In this document: piece after piece, positions 1 to 8,540 of the stretch
How positions within the stretch are numbered: position 1 is the stretch's first letter
How the letters are laid out: every line of letters begins with the position of its first letter
Assembly (NCBI GenBank): GCA_946533175.1
Contig: CAMNBS010000004.1
Location: 1 to 28,184 of the forward strand
Direction of reading: 5' to 3'
From: an uncultured Clostridia bacterium
GTDB taxonomy: Bacteria; Bacillota_I; Bacilli_A; RF39; UBA660
DNA: 28,184 nt
Translations under genes and position numbers: made by a program
Notes under the pieces: model-generated
Told to the model about the DNA's origin: nothing
Databases searched by the model: none
What the model saw: the letters and a program-made list of their open reading frames with translations, nothing else

Positions 1-25
1 AATTATTAAAAAATGCTTTTTTTAC

Positions 26-53
26 TTGCGAGTTTGTTTAATTTGTGTTAATA
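26..53 (+). promoter_or_regulatory. Candidate promoter of the ileS T-box transcript
   Basis: TTGCGA (26-31) and TTAATA (48-53) are separated by 16 bp, which would start transcription near base 60, just ahead of the T-box stem I. Both hexamers are imperfect, so this is a position-supported guess. Confidence 0.35.
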
Positions 54-59
54 TCAATC

Positions 60-273
60 ATATAAAAGCAAATGCGAAAGACGTAATTAAATAATCTTTT
101 TAGAGAGTCTATGGATGGTGGAAATAGATAAAGTAGTTTAATTTGAATCACTTTCAAATGTTATTTATGGATAAGATAAATACGGTAATGCGTTATAGTT
201 AATGAGTGTATAGTGAATCTATAAATTAAGGTGGTACCACGCTGATTGTGTCCTTAAGTTATAGATTTTTTTA
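60..273 (+). promoter_or_regulatory. T-box riboswitch (isoleucine) with intrinsic terminator
   Basis: A tRNA-sensing T-box leader controls ileS. Stem I closes through GAAAG (76-80) with CTTTC (151-155). It carries AGAGAG (102-107) and the distal GGTGGAAA (117-124). The specifier ATC (147-149) sits just before CTTTC and reads isoleucine. The T-box core AAGGTGGTACCACG (228-241) has TGGT to pair with an ACCA tRNA end, fitting tRNA-Ile with A73. The competing terminator pairs the arms at 216-231 and 252-267 and runs into T residues to about 272. Uncharged tRNA-Ile is expected to stabilise the antiterminator and let ileS be transcribed. Confidence 0.95.
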
Positions 274-287
274 TTTGAGGAGGATAT

Positions 288-3200
288 ATGAAATTTAAAG
301 AATTAAGTAAAGAAAAAGTATCGATGGTGGAAGAAGAAATACTTAATAGTTGGGGTGGTATTAATAAGATAAACAATGACCAGATAGAATTAAGAAAAGA
401 TGGTAAAAATTTTGTTTTTTATGATGGACCAGCTTTTGCTAATGGATTTCCAGGACTTCATCATATGGTAGCTAAAAACTTGAAAGATGCTATTTGTAAG
501 TATCATGCCATGAAAGGTGAAAGAGTTGTTCGTAAAGTTGGATGGGATACCCATGGATTACCAGTAGAAAATCATGTTGAGAAACTTCTTGGAATTTCTA
601 GTAAAAAAGATATTGAAGCGATGGGTGTTGATAAGTTTAATGAGGCTTGTCGTAAAAGTGTTCGTGAAAATGAAGCTGCTTTTACAGATTTAACTAGTAA
701 AATGGGACAATTTATTGATACTGATCATCCATATTTAACTTTTAAAAATGAATATATTGAAACCGAGTGGTGGATATTAAAGAAATTTTTTGAAGAAGGA
801 TATTTTTATGAAGGAACCAGAGTTGTTCCATATTGTCCACATTGTGGTACTGGTCTTGCTTCGCATGAAGTTGCTCAAGATTATCAGTTAGATGATACTG
901 ATACGGTATTTGTTCCTTTTAAAGTAAAAGATAAAGATGAATATTTTTTAGCTTGGACAACGACTCCTTGGACTCTTTTGGCCAATGTTGCGCTTTGTGT
1001 TAATCCTGATAGTGTTTATGCTAAAGTCAAATCACGCGACACCATTTTCTATATGGGGAAAGATTTAGTAAATAAAGTTTTAGGCGATGAAGTGGAAATT
1101 CTTGATACCATGCGTGGAAAAGAACTAGAGTATATGGAATATGAGCAGTTAATTCCTGAGGTACAAGCAGATGGAAAAGCTTTCTTTGTTACTGTTGATA
1201 ATTATGTAACTATGGAAGATGGTACGGGAATAGTTCATATTGCTCCATCTTTTGGGGCTGATGATGCCGCTGTTTGTGAAAAATATGGCATTAATGGTAT
1301 TAATCCTGTTGGTAAAGATGGTTGCTATACTGAAGGTCCTTGGCAAGGAATGTTTGTTTTTGATGCTAATTTAGAAATTATTAAATACTTAAAAGAAAAT
1401 GGTAAGTTATTCAAAAAACAACGTATTAAACATGATTATCCACATTGTTGGAGATGTCATACACCACTTATTTATTATTCTATGCCAAGTTATTACATTA
1501 AAGTTTCAGCTTTTAAAGATAAATTAGTTGAAGCTAATGCTAAAGTTAATTGGTATCCAGCTTATGTAGGCGAAAAACGTTTTGCTAATTGGCTTTCAAA
1601 TGCCAAAGATTGGAATGTTTCGAGAAGTAGATATTGGGGTAGTCCAATTCCATATTTCAAGTGTTCTTGTGGACATGCGGAAATGTTAGGAAGTATTGAA
1701 GAATTAAAAAGTCGAGCAATCGAAAAAATCGGTGATGACCTTGATCTTCATAAACCATATATTGATAATATTCATTTAACTTGTCCATCTTGTGGTAGGG
1801 AAATGACAAGAATTCCAGATGTTCTTGATTGTTGGTTTGATTCTGGTTCAATGCCTTTTGCCCAATATCATTATCCATTTGAAAACAAGGATATTTTTAA
1901 AGATCAATTTCCAGCTGATTTTATTGCGGAAGGTATTGATCAAACAAGAGGGTGGTTTTATACATTATTAGTAATTTCTACTTTCTTAACAGGTAAAGCT
2001 CCATTTAAAAATGTATTAGTTAATGATTTATTATTAGATGCTGAAGGTAAAAAAATGAGTAAATCTCGTGGAAATATCGTAGAACCATTTACAACGATAA
2101 AAGAATATGGTGCAGATACTGTAAGATTTTATTTGCCATATGTTAGTCCTGTTTGGACACCTTTAAAGTTTGATATAGAAGGTTTAAAGGAAGTATATTC
2201 TAAGTTCTTTAATCCTCTTCGTAATACTTATTCTTTCTTTACCATGTATGCTAATATTGATGGAGTAAGTATTGAAGATGTTACTCAAAATTATCATGTA
2301 GAATATAATGAAAGAGAAGAAATAGATCAGTGGTTATTATCTAAATATAATAAATTAATTCTAAATGTTAATAATGCCTTCTTAGAATACGATCTTAATA
2401 AAGTAGTTCACTATTTATCTAGTTTTGTTTGTGATGATTTATCAAACTGGTATATTCGTCGTAATCGTGATCGATTCTGGGGTAGTAAGATGGATGAATC
2501 CAAAAAGAGTGTTTATTTAACAACTCACGAAGTATTAGTTGGTTTATCAAAACTTATGGCACCAGTATGTCCATTCTTAAGTGAAGAGATATATCGCGGT
2601 TTAACCAATGATAAATCGGTTCATTTAACTGATTATCCTGTTGCTAATAAAAAAATGATTAATGAAAAAATTGAAACAAAGATGGATTTAGTTCGTGATT
2701 TAATCTCCTTAGGACGTGGTGCTAGAGAAGATGTTAAAATAAAAATTCGTCAACCTCTTTCTGAAGTTGTTTTGGATGGTAAAAATAAAAAAGTAATTGG
2801 CAATTTAGTGTCTTTAATTAAAGAAGAATTAAATGTTCATGATGTTTTGTTTACAGATAACTTGTCAACTTATATGACATTTGAAGTAAAACCTAATTTT
2901 AAAGTTTGTGGAAAATTATTTGGGGCTAATATTAAAGAATTTCAATCAAAATTAATGAATTTAAGCGAAAGTGAAATATCTTCTTTACAAAATAATTCTT
3001 CAATAAACATGGAAATAAATGGTCTAAATGTGTCAATTAATAATGAAATGGTTGACATTAGAATTAATGCTAAACCCGGTTTTGATGCTGCTTATGCTAA
3101 TAATAATTTTGTTATTTTAAATACGAACTTGACTGATGATTTGATTGATGAAGGTATTGTTCGTGAATTAATTAGTAAAGTTCAGAACTTACGTAAAACA

Positions 3201-3392
3201 AAGGATTTTAATATTGTTGATCGTATTAATATTTATTATGAAAGTGAAACAAATTTGGAAGAACGTCTTTCTAAGTATCTTGATTATATTAAGGGTGAAA
3301 CTCTATGTGTTAATTTAATTAATGAAAAAAGAAATGGTACTTTGTTTAATCTTAATGGAATTGATGTTTATCTTGATGTGGAAAGAGTTTAA
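288..3392 (+). CDS. ileS: Isoleucine--tRNA ligase, type 2 (eukaryotic-like)
   Basis: Cytoplasmic class I aminoacyl-tRNA synthetase charging tRNA-Ile. The 1034 residues exceed the roughly 920 of the common bacterial (type 1) enzyme and fit the type 2 group. The N-terminus reads FYDGPAFANGFPGLHH, so the HIGH signature takes the PGLHH form (55-59), a variant I recall from some type 2 enzymes. WDTHGLPVE follows near 85-93, a zinc-like CPHC at 183-186, the threonine-rich editing-domain segment TTTPWTL at 224-230 and KMSKS at 589-593. More CxxC pairs lie between about 390 and 505. GAGGAGG lies just before the ATG. The gene is monocistronic: T-box leader in front, terminator stem overlapping its stop. 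Type 2 enzymes are typically insensitive to mupirocin; that is family knowledge, not visible here. Confidence 0.97.
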   Translation: MKFKELSKEKVSMVEEEILNSWGGINKINNDQIELRKDGKNFVFYDGPAFANGFPGLHHMVAKNLKDAICKYHAMKGERVVRKVGWDTHGLPVENHVEKLLGISSKKDIEAMGVDKFNEACRKSVRENEAAFTDLTSKMGQFIDTDHPYLTFKNEYIETEWWILKKFFEEGYFYEGTRVVPYCPHCGTGLASHEVAQDYQLDDTDTVFVPFKVKDKDEYFLAWTTTPWTLLANVALCVNPDSVYAKVKSRDTIFYMGKDLVNKVLGDEVEILDTMRGKELEYMEYEQLIPEVQADGKAFFVTVDNYVTMEDGTGIVHIAPSFGADDAAVCEKYGINGINPVGKDGCYTEGPWQGMFVFDANLEIIKYLKENGKLFKKQRIKHDYPHCWRCHTPLIYYSMPSYYIKVSAFKDKLVEANAKVNWYPAYVGEKRFANWLSNAKDWNVSRSRYWGSPIPYFKCSCGHAEMLGSIEELKSRAIEKIGDDLDLHKPYIDNIHLTCPSCGREMTRIPDVLDCWFDSGSMPFAQYHYPFENKDIFKDQFPADFIAEGIDQTRGWFYTLLVISTFLTGKAPFKNVLVNDLLLDAEGKKMSKSRGNIVEPFTTIKEYGADTVRFYLPYVSPVWTPLKFDIEGLKEVYSKFFNPLRNTYSFFTMYANIDGVSIEDVTQNYHVEYNEREEIDQWLLSKYNKLILNVNNAFLEYDLNKVVHYLSSFVCDDLSNWYIRRNRDRFWGSKMDESKKSVYLTTHEVLVGLSKLMAPVCPFLSEEIYRGLTNDKSVHLTDYPVANKKMINEKIETKMDLVRDLISLGRGAREDVKIKIRQPLSEVVLDGKNKKVIGNLVSLIKEELNVHDVLFTDNLSTYMTFEVKPNFKVCGKLFGANIKEFQSKLMNLSESEISSLQNNSSINMEINGLNVSINNEMVDIRINAKPGFDAAYANNNFVILNTNLTDDLIDEGIVRELISKVQNLRKTKDFNIVDRINIYYESETNLEERLSKYLDYIKGETLCVNLINEKRNGTLFNLNGIDVYLDVERV

Positions 3393-3414
3393 TGAACTCT
3401 TTCTTTCTTTTTTT
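3382..3414 (+). terminator. Terminator of ileS
   Basis: AAAGAGTT (3382-3389) pairs with AACTCTTT (3395-3402) around a 5-base loop, followed by a C-interrupted T tract. The stem contains the end of ileS, and its stop codon lies in the loop region. Confidence 0.75.
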
Positions 3415-3419
3415 ATTAG

Positions 3420-3428
3420 TGATATAAT
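3420..3428 (+). promoter_or_regulatory. Extended -10 promoter for the kinase-like gene and tcdA
   Basis: TGATATAAT is a perfect TGn-extended -10 element. No good -35 lies 16-18 bp upstream, where the ileS terminator T tract sits. Transcription would start near 3435. Confidence 0.6.
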
Positions 3429-3450
3429 ACATTAGATTGTGAGTGATTTT

Positions 3451-4164
3451 ATGCAAATACCTAGTACATTGAAATATGATAAAAAGGGGATAGGATATCT
3501 TGATGAAAAAGATATTGAAAAAAGACAATTAATTTTAGAAAAAAGATCATTTTATCGTGTCCTTAGAAATAGTTTCTATTCTATTGAGGGGGATACTAGT
3601 GATTACATAATAAAAAAGCTTTGTGAACATTCACTTTTTCAAGGATTAAAAATAAAAAAAATGTTAGAAGGATTTTTAAAAATTCAAAATCATCTTTCTA
3701 ATATTGATTTACCAGTAGGTTATTATTTGGAAAATGAAGAAATTTGGGGAACTATTGTTCCATATTATATGAATAGTATATCAATTAGAGAATTATTACG
3801 ATTTCCTGTCCATGATATTATGGATTATTATTATCATGATGAAAATAACCTACGTAATTTGTTAAGTTTATATTTAGACATATTGCTATTATTAGAAGAA
3901 ATGTATGCAAATAATGTTAGTTATTTAGATATTCATCAAGGAAATTTTGTTTTTTATGAGAATCAAGTTAAATTAATTGATTTTGAACCACAATTTATCC
4001 GATTTAAAACAAATAGTTATTATTACCGTATAATATTAGATGGTTATCTTCAATTAATAAATGGAATTAGTTTGTCACTTAATACACGTAATTTATTAAT
4101 TTATTCTGGCTCTTCTTTTAGTGAAGTTACGGGAAAAATCAAGACATTATCAAAAAAAATATAG
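3451..4164 (+). CDS. Protein-kinase-fold (aminoglycoside phosphotransferase-like) protein
   Basis: A 237-residue soluble protein with the C-lobe signature of the kinase/APH fold. YLDIHQGNF places a catalytic-loop Asp at 160 and Asn at 165, and LIDFEP gives the DFG-equivalent Asp at 177. The spacing matches HRDLKPxN...DFG of kinases. The N-lobe is short and I cannot assign the ATP-anchoring lysine with certainty. The substrate is unknown. A GTG at 3439 could extend it by four residues, but the promoter would start transcription near 3435, so I chose the ATG behind GTGAGTGA. tcdA starts 9 bp after its stop with its own AGGAG, so the two form an operon. RNA or a small molecule is a plausible target given that neighbour, but this is inference. 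Confidence 0.6.
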   Translation: MQIPSTLKYDKKGIGYLDEKDIEKRQLILEKRSFYRVLRNSFYSIEGDTSDYIIKKLCEHSLFQGLKIKKMLEGFLKIQNHLSNIDLPVGYYLENEEIWGTIVPYYMNSISIRELLRFPVHDIMDYYYHDENNLRNLLSLYLDILLLLEEMYANNVSYLDIHQGNFVFYENQVKLIDFEPQFIRFKTNSYYYRIILDGYLQLINGISLSLNTRNLLIYSGSSFSEVTGKIKTLSKKI

Positions 4165-4172
4165 GAGTTTAT

Positions 4173-4856
4173 ATGTTTGAAAGAGAAATATTGTTGATTG
4201 GTGAAAAAATAAAAGATTTACAAAATAAAACTATTTTAGTTTTAGGCTTAGGTGGTGTTGGTGGATATGTTGTAGAATCATTAGCAAGAAGTGGTATTGG
4301 TCACTTAATTATTGTTGATTATGATACTATTGATATAACTAATTTAAATCGTCAAATTATTGCTTTACAATCAAATATTGGTCGAAAAAAAACGGATTGT
4401 TTTAAAGAAAGAATTTTGGATATTAATCCAAATTGTATGGTTGATATTTTAGATGTTTTTTATGGAGAAGAAAATAAAAATCTTCTTTTTCAGCAGAAAG
4501 TAGACTATATTATCGATTGCTGTGATAGTTTAAAAAGTAAAGCGATTGTTATTGAAGAAGCTTATAAACGAAGAATACCACTAATTTCATGTATGGGAAC
4601 AGGGAATAAATTACATCCTGAATTATTTAAAATTGACAAATTAAAAAATACTTCATATGATCCGCTAGCTCGAAAATTAAGAAGCATTTTTAGAAATCAA
4701 AATGAATTATTAAATACAAAAGTTTTGTTTTCATTAGAGAAAAGAACATCAACTAATGGAAAGATTGGGACGATTTCTTATGTACCTAGTATGGCAGGAT
4801 TATTGCTTACTTCTTATGTAATTAATGAAATTTTAGGAGAAAACATACGAAAATAG
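4173..4856 (+). CDS. tcdA: tRNA threonylcarbamoyladenosine dehydratase
   Basis: An E1-like enzyme of the ThiF/MoeB/HesA superfamily, 227 residues. The nucleotide-binding GLGGVGG lies at 25-31, an acidic residue ends the second strand (VDYD, 49-51), and NLNRQ at 58-62 is the conserved ATP-contacting segment. SCMGTGNKLHPELFKI matches the characteristic TcdA (CsdL/YgdL) block, distinguishing it from ThiF and MoeB, which would also have paired zinc cysteines. TcdA uses ATP to cyclise t6A37 to ct6A in tRNAs reading ANN codons. The ATG follows AGGAG with 6-base spacing. It is the second gene of a two-gene operon behind the kinase-like gene. Confidence 0.88.
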   Translation: MFEREILLIGEKIKDLQNKTILVLGLGGVGGYVVESLARSGIGHLIIVDYDTIDITNLNRQIIALQSNIGRKKTDCFKERILDINPNCMVDILDVFYGEENKNLLFQQKVDYIIDCCDSLKSKAIVIEEAYKRRIPLISCMGTGNKLHPELFKIDKLKNTSYDPLARKLRSIFRNQNELLNTKVLFSLEKRTSTNGKIGTISYVPSMAGLLLTSYVINEILGENIRK

Positions 4857-4866
4857 TATATTTTAT

Positions 4867-4895
4867 TTGACTTTAAAAGCTATTTATGGTAATAT
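4867..4895 (+). promoter_or_regulatory. Promoter of the rplU-prp-rpmA operon
   Basis: TTGACT (4867-4872), a 17-bp spacer and TAATAT (4890-4895). Predicted start near 4902. This is one of the best-formed promoters in the window, fitting a ribosomal protein operon. Confidence 0.75.
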
Positions 4896-4901
4896 CTTTA
4901 A

Positions 4902-4976
4902 TGTTTGAACCTCGTATTCAAACCGCATTGAAAAGGTTATAAACTATTTTAGTACCTTAAGAGCGAGTGAATTTAT
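4902..4976 (+). ncRNA. Ribosomal protein L21 leader
   Basis: The 5' untranslated RNA ahead of rplU resembles the Firmicute L21 leader. It has an AAACCGC-type segment at about 4919-4925, AAGGTTATAAACTATTTTAGTACCTT (pairing AAGGT with ACCTT at 4933-4958) and a trailing GCGAGTGA (4963-4970) close to the ribosome binding site. This class is thought to be an autoregulatory site for a product of the operon. The assignment rests on remembered consensus and position. Confidence 0.75.
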
Positions 4977-4990
4977 AAAGGAGGAAATAT

Positions 4991-5290
4991 ATGAAAGCTG
5001 TAATTAAAACAGGTGGAAAACAATATTATGTTGAAGAAGGTAGTACAATTTTTGTTGAAAAGCTAGATGTTGAACCTGGTAAAAAAGTTACTTTTGATGA
5101 AGTTTTAATGTTAGGAACACAAGTTGGTAATCCTACTATTAAGGGTGTTAAAGTAACTGGAGAAGTAGTAAAACATGGTAAGGGAAAGAAAATTAAAATC
5201 TTTACTTATAAGCCTAATACAACTTCAACAAGAAAAAAACAAGGTCATAGACAACCATATACTGAAGTTAAGATTAATAAAATTGGTTAA
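4991..5290 (+). CDS. rplU: 50S ribosomal protein L21
   Basis: A 99-residue 23S rRNA-binding protein of the large subunit. The start MKAVIKTGGKQYYVEEG is the universal L21 N-terminus. The C-terminal half carries the basic KTFTYKPNTTSTRKKQGHRQPYT-like rRNA-binding loop, and the length is normal (about 100-103). AAAGGAGG at 4977-4984 precedes the ATG. It is first in the rplU-prp-rpmA operon, with promoter and L21 leader upstream. Confidence 0.98.
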   Translation: MKAVIKTGGKQYYVEEGSTIFVEKLDVEPGKKVTFDEVLMLGTQVGNPTIKGVKVTGEVVKHGKGKKIKIFTYKPNTTSTRKKQGHRQPYTEVKINKIG

Positions 5291-5292
5291 TT

Positions 5293-5586
5293 ATGATTAA
5301 AGTATTAAAAGAAAAAAATAAAATAGAAATAAAAGGTCATAGTGAATACGATAATATTGGTAAAGATATTGTATGTAGTGCCGTGTCAAGTATTGTAACA
5401 ACAACAATAAATGGTATTATTTCTATTGATAATGATGCAATATATTATGAATATGATAATGATATAATGCTGATTGAAATAAAGAAAAGTGATGAAATTA
5501 CACTTAAACTTATTAATAATATGATGGATTTATTAAAAGAATTAAGTAAAGATTATCCTAAAAATATTAAAGTAAAGGAGATTTAA
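5293..5586 (+). CDS. prp: Ribosomal-processing cysteine protease Prp
   Basis: A 97-residue protein with GHSEYDNIGKDIVCSAVSS near the N-terminus. His16 and Cys28 form the Prp catalytic pair at the family spacing (His22/Cys34 in Staphylococcus aureus). Prp removes the N-terminal extension of L27 so that the tail can enter the peptidyl-transferase centre. The gene lies between rplU and rpmA, the standard Firmicute order. Its ATG is two bases past the rplU stop with no good Shine-Dalgarno, so translation probably depends on coupling to rplU. The downstream L27 carries the matching cleavage sequence, which strengthens the call. Confidence 0.95.
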   Translation: MIKVLKEKNKIEIKGHSEYDNIGKDIVCSAVSSIVTTTINGIISIDNDAIYYEYDNDIMLIEIKKSDEITLKLINNMMDLLKELSKDYPKNIKVKEI

Positions 5587-5589
5587 AGT

Positions 5590-5874
5590 ATGATGAAGTT
5601 AGAATTAAATATTCAGTTATTTGCCCATAAAAAAGGACAAGGATCTTCAACTAATGGACGTGATTCCGCTGGTCGTAGATTAGGTTCAAAAGCAAGTGAT
5701 GGAGAAACAGTAACAGCCGGAAGTATTTTATATCGTCAAAGAGGAACTAAAGTTCATCCTGGTACTAATGTAGGTCGTGGTAGTGATGATACTTTGTTCG
5801 CTAAGACAGATGGTGTTGTTAAATTTGAAAGACTTGGAAAAGAAAGAACAAAAGTAAGTGTCTATGCTAAATAG
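5590..5874 (+). CDS. rpmA: 50S ribosomal protein L27 (precursor with Prp-cleaved extension)
   Basis: A 94-residue large-subunit protein. AHKKGQGSSTNGRDSAGRRLG is typical mature L27 and lies behind an extra MMKLELNIQLF. The extension matches the Firmicute pattern in which Prp cuts after the F before A(H/S)KKG, here predicted after residue 11. GGAG at 5578-5581 lies inside the end of prp. Two tandem ATGs (5590, 5593) are possible starts. It is the last gene of the operon, and its stop codon lies in the following terminator stem. Confidence 0.97.
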   Translation: MMKLELNIQLFAHKKGQGSSTNGRDSAGRRLGSKASDGETVTAGSILYRQRGTKVHPGTNVGRGSDDTLFAKTDGVVKFERLGKERTKVSVYAK

Positions 5875-5887
5875 ATGCTTTTTTTTT
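5856..5887 (+). terminator. Terminator of the rplU-prp-rpmA operon
   Basis: AAGTGTCTAT (5856-5865) pairs along ten positions, two of them G-T, with ATAGATGCTT (5871-5880) around loop GCTAA, followed by T residues to 5887. The stem includes the rpmA stop codon. Confidence 0.85.
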
Positions 5888-5936
5888 AAAATCTATGTCT
5901 AATTATCAATAAATTTACCCTAATTAATTAAATAAA

Positions 5937-5945
5937 TGATATAAT
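5937..5945 (+). promoter_or_regulatory. Extended -10 promoter for mutS-mscS
   Basis: TGATATAAT again forms an exact extended -10. The only -35-like hexamer (TTTACC, 5914-5919) is 20 bp away, too far for a standard promoter. The start would be near 5952, leaving a short leader with AAGGTGA. Confidence 0.6.
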
Positions 5946-5969
5946 ATGAATTATTGAGAAGGTGAATAA

Positions 5970-8531
5970 ATGCAGAGAAATGAAGTAGATAGAAAAAAGG
6001 TATCACCGATGATGGCTCATTATTTGGAAATTAAAGATAAATATCCGGATACTATTATCTTTTATCGATTAGGCGATTTTTATGAAATGTTTTTTGAAGA
6101 TGCTGAAATAGCTTCTCATGAATTGGAACTAGCTTTAACTGGGCGAAATGCAGGACTTGATGAACGAGTTCCAATGTGTGGTGTTCCTTATCATGCTTAT
6201 GTATCATATATGGAAAAATTAATTGATAAAGGATATAAAGTCGCCATATGTGAACAGTTAGAAGACCCTAAAGAAGCTAAAGGAATAGTTGACCGCGATG
6301 TTGTTCAAGTTATTACCAAGGGAACAATTCTTGACAATATGTTAGATGAAAAAAGTAATAATTATTTAGGCAGTATTTATTTTTTGGATTATTATTCGGT
6401 TTTTACTTATGCTGATATATCAACCGGAGAAATTAACTCTTTGATTGTTCAAAATAATGATGAATTAGTTAAAGAAATTATTAATTGTGGTGTTAAAGAA
6501 TTAATATGTAATGATTTAGTTGATCGAGAAATAATTTATCAATTAAAAAGTGTTTATCATTTAGTAGTTACAATAACAAATGATTTATTTGATAATAATA
6601 GTTATGATTATGTTTATCAAGATATATCTGATATGAGAATTATTACTGGTGTTAAACATTTGCTAGCTTATGTTATGTCAACCAAAAAAGTAACATTAAC
6701 TCATTTAAAAAAAGTAAATTGTTATAAGGAAGATGAATACTTACAGTTTGATATTCATACCAAAAGGAATTTGGAATTAACAGAAACCATTCGAGATAAT
6801 TCTAGAATTTATTCTTTATTGTGGCTTTTAGATAAAACGAAAACTGCTATGGGAAGTCGATATTTAAAAAGAAATATTGAAAGTCCTTTAAGAAATAAAA
6901 AAGAAATAGAACGTCGATATGATCTAGTTTCAAAGTTTCTAGTAGAGTTTATTTATCGTGAAGAATTAACTAAATTATTAAATGAAGTGTATGATTTAGA
7001 AAGACTTTGTGGAAGAATTAGTTTTGGTAATATTAATGCTAGAGATATGTTATGGCTACTTCGAAGTTTAAGTGTTTTGCCAGATATAAAAAATATTTTA
7101 AATAGTATTCATTATGATCGAGATATTACTACTTTTGATGAATTACGTGAATTGTTACAGAAAAGTATTAATCCAGATGCCCCAATTACTTTACATGATG
7201 GCAATTTAATTAAAGAGGGATATAATAATGAATTAGACGAATTACGTAGTGTTCGTAAAAATAGTAAAGATTTTATTCTTAATATTGAAAAAGAAGAAAA
7301 AATAAGAACGGGAATTAAAAATCTGAAAATTGGTTATAATAAGGTTTTTGGTTACTATATAGAAATAAGTAAAGGTAATCTTTCTCAAGTTAAGGACGAA
7401 TGGGGATATATTCGAAAACAGACATTAACAACTGGTGAACGTTATATTACAGAAGAGCTTAAAGAAAAAGAGCAAATCATTTTAGGAGCTGAAGAAAAAA
7501 TTGTTAATTTAGAATACAATTTATTTATGGAAATACGTGAAATAACTAAAAAATATATAAGTGCTTTACAAGAAACAAGTGTTATTATTAGTGAACTTGA
7601 TATGTTACTTTCTTTTGCTAATGTAGCTGAAGCTAATGGATATGTTCGACCTGTATTATGCGATAATCGAATAATTGATATTACTGATTCACGTCATCCT
7701 GTTGTAGAAAAAGTTAGTAGTGGTGATTATGTTCCTAATGATATTAAAATGGATAAAAATACAGATATTTTACTGATAACAGGACCTAATATGGCTGGTA
7801 AAAGTACTTATATGCGACAACTTGCTATTATTGCGATTATGGCTCAAACAGGGTCTTTTGTTCCTTGTAGTAAGTGTTTAATTCCTATTTTTGATCAGAT
7901 TTTTACTAGAATTGGTGCCAGTGACGATTTAGTAGGTGGTGAAAGTACTTTTATGGTGGAAATGAAAGAAGCTAATAATGCTATATCTAAGGCAACATCT
8001 AATAGTTTAATTCTTTTTGATGAATTAGGTCGTGGTACTGCTACTTATGATGGAATGAGTTTGGCTCAAGCTATTTTAGAATATATTCATAATCATATTC
8101 ATGCTAAAACTATGTTTTCTACCCATTACCATGAATTAACATCGATGTCTAAAAATTTAAAAAAGATAAAAAATATTCATGTATCAGCTCAAGAAGAGAA
8201 TGGTAGTATTACTTTCTTGCATAAAGTAAGAGATGGAGCAATTGATAAAAGTTATGGTATTAATGTTGCTTCATTAGCTAAACTTCCTGATGAAGTAATA
8301 ACTAGAGCAAATGAAATTCTTTCTTATTATGAAAATAATCAAGTAAACAAGAAAAATAATGTTCTACAAACCTCTTTTGACTTTAGTGAAGAAAAAACAA
8401 ATTCGGTAAATTTAGAATATGAAAAAATTATTGATGAAATAAAAAAACTTGATCCTATTAATATGACCCCAATGAATGCTTTAAATAAAATATTTGAATT
8501 AAAAGATGAAATTAATAAAATAATAAAATAA
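5970..8531 (+). CDS. mutS: DNA mismatch repair protein MutS
   Basis: An 853-residue mismatch-recognition ATPase, full length for the MutS1 family. The N-terminal domain has GDFYEMF at 35-41, whose Phe37 and Glu39 are the mismatch-stacking and base-contact residues. The ATPase domain has Walker A GPNMAGKST (605-613), Walker B FDE (D684/E685) followed by LGRGTATYDG, and the STHYHELT switch. QTSFDF at 800-805 resembles a sliding-clamp-binding peptide. The C-terminus ends in a short helical tail of the dimerisation type. ATG is preceded by AAGGTGA. mutL is not in the window; instead an MscS-type channel gene follows 9 bp downstream and probably shares the transcript. Confidence 0.98.
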   Translation: MQRNEVDRKKVSPMMAHYLEIKDKYPDTIIFYRLGDFYEMFFEDAEIASHELELALTGRNAGLDERVPMCGVPYHAYVSYMEKLIDKGYKVAICEQLEDPKEAKGIVDRDVVQVITKGTILDNMLDEKSNNYLGSIYFLDYYSVFTYADISTGEINSLIVQNNDELVKEIINCGVKELICNDLVDREIIYQLKSVYHLVVTITNDLFDNNSYDYVYQDISDMRIITGVKHLLAYVMSTKKVTLTHLKKVNCYKEDEYLQFDIHTKRNLELTETIRDNSRIYSLLWLLDKTKTAMGSRYLKRNIESPLRNKKEIERRYDLVSKFLVEFIYREELTKLLNEVYDLERLCGRISFGNINARDMLWLLRSLSVLPDIKNILNSIHYDRDITTFDELRELLQKSINPDAPITLHDGNLIKEGYNNELDELRSVRKNSKDFILNIEKEEKIRTGIKNLKIGYNKVFGYYIEISKGNLSQVKDEWGYIRKQTLTTGERYITEELKEKEQIILGAEEKIVNLEYNLFMEIREITKKYISALQETSVIISELDMLLSFANVAEANGYVRPVLCDNRIIDITDSRHPVVEKVSSGDYVPNDIKMDKNTDILLITGPNMAGKSTYMRQLAIIAIMAQTGSFVPCSKCLIPIFDQIFTRIGASDDLVGGESTFMVEMKEANNAISKATSNSLILFDELGRGTATYDGMSLAQAILEYIHNHIHAKTMFSTHYHELTSMSKNLKKIKNIHVSAQEENGSITFLHKVRDGAIDKSYGINVASLAKLPDEVITRANEILSYYENNQVNKKNNVLQTSFDFSEEKTNSVNLEYEKIIDEIKKLDPINMTPMNALNKIFELKDEINKIIK

Positions 8532-8540
8532 GGAGAAAAG

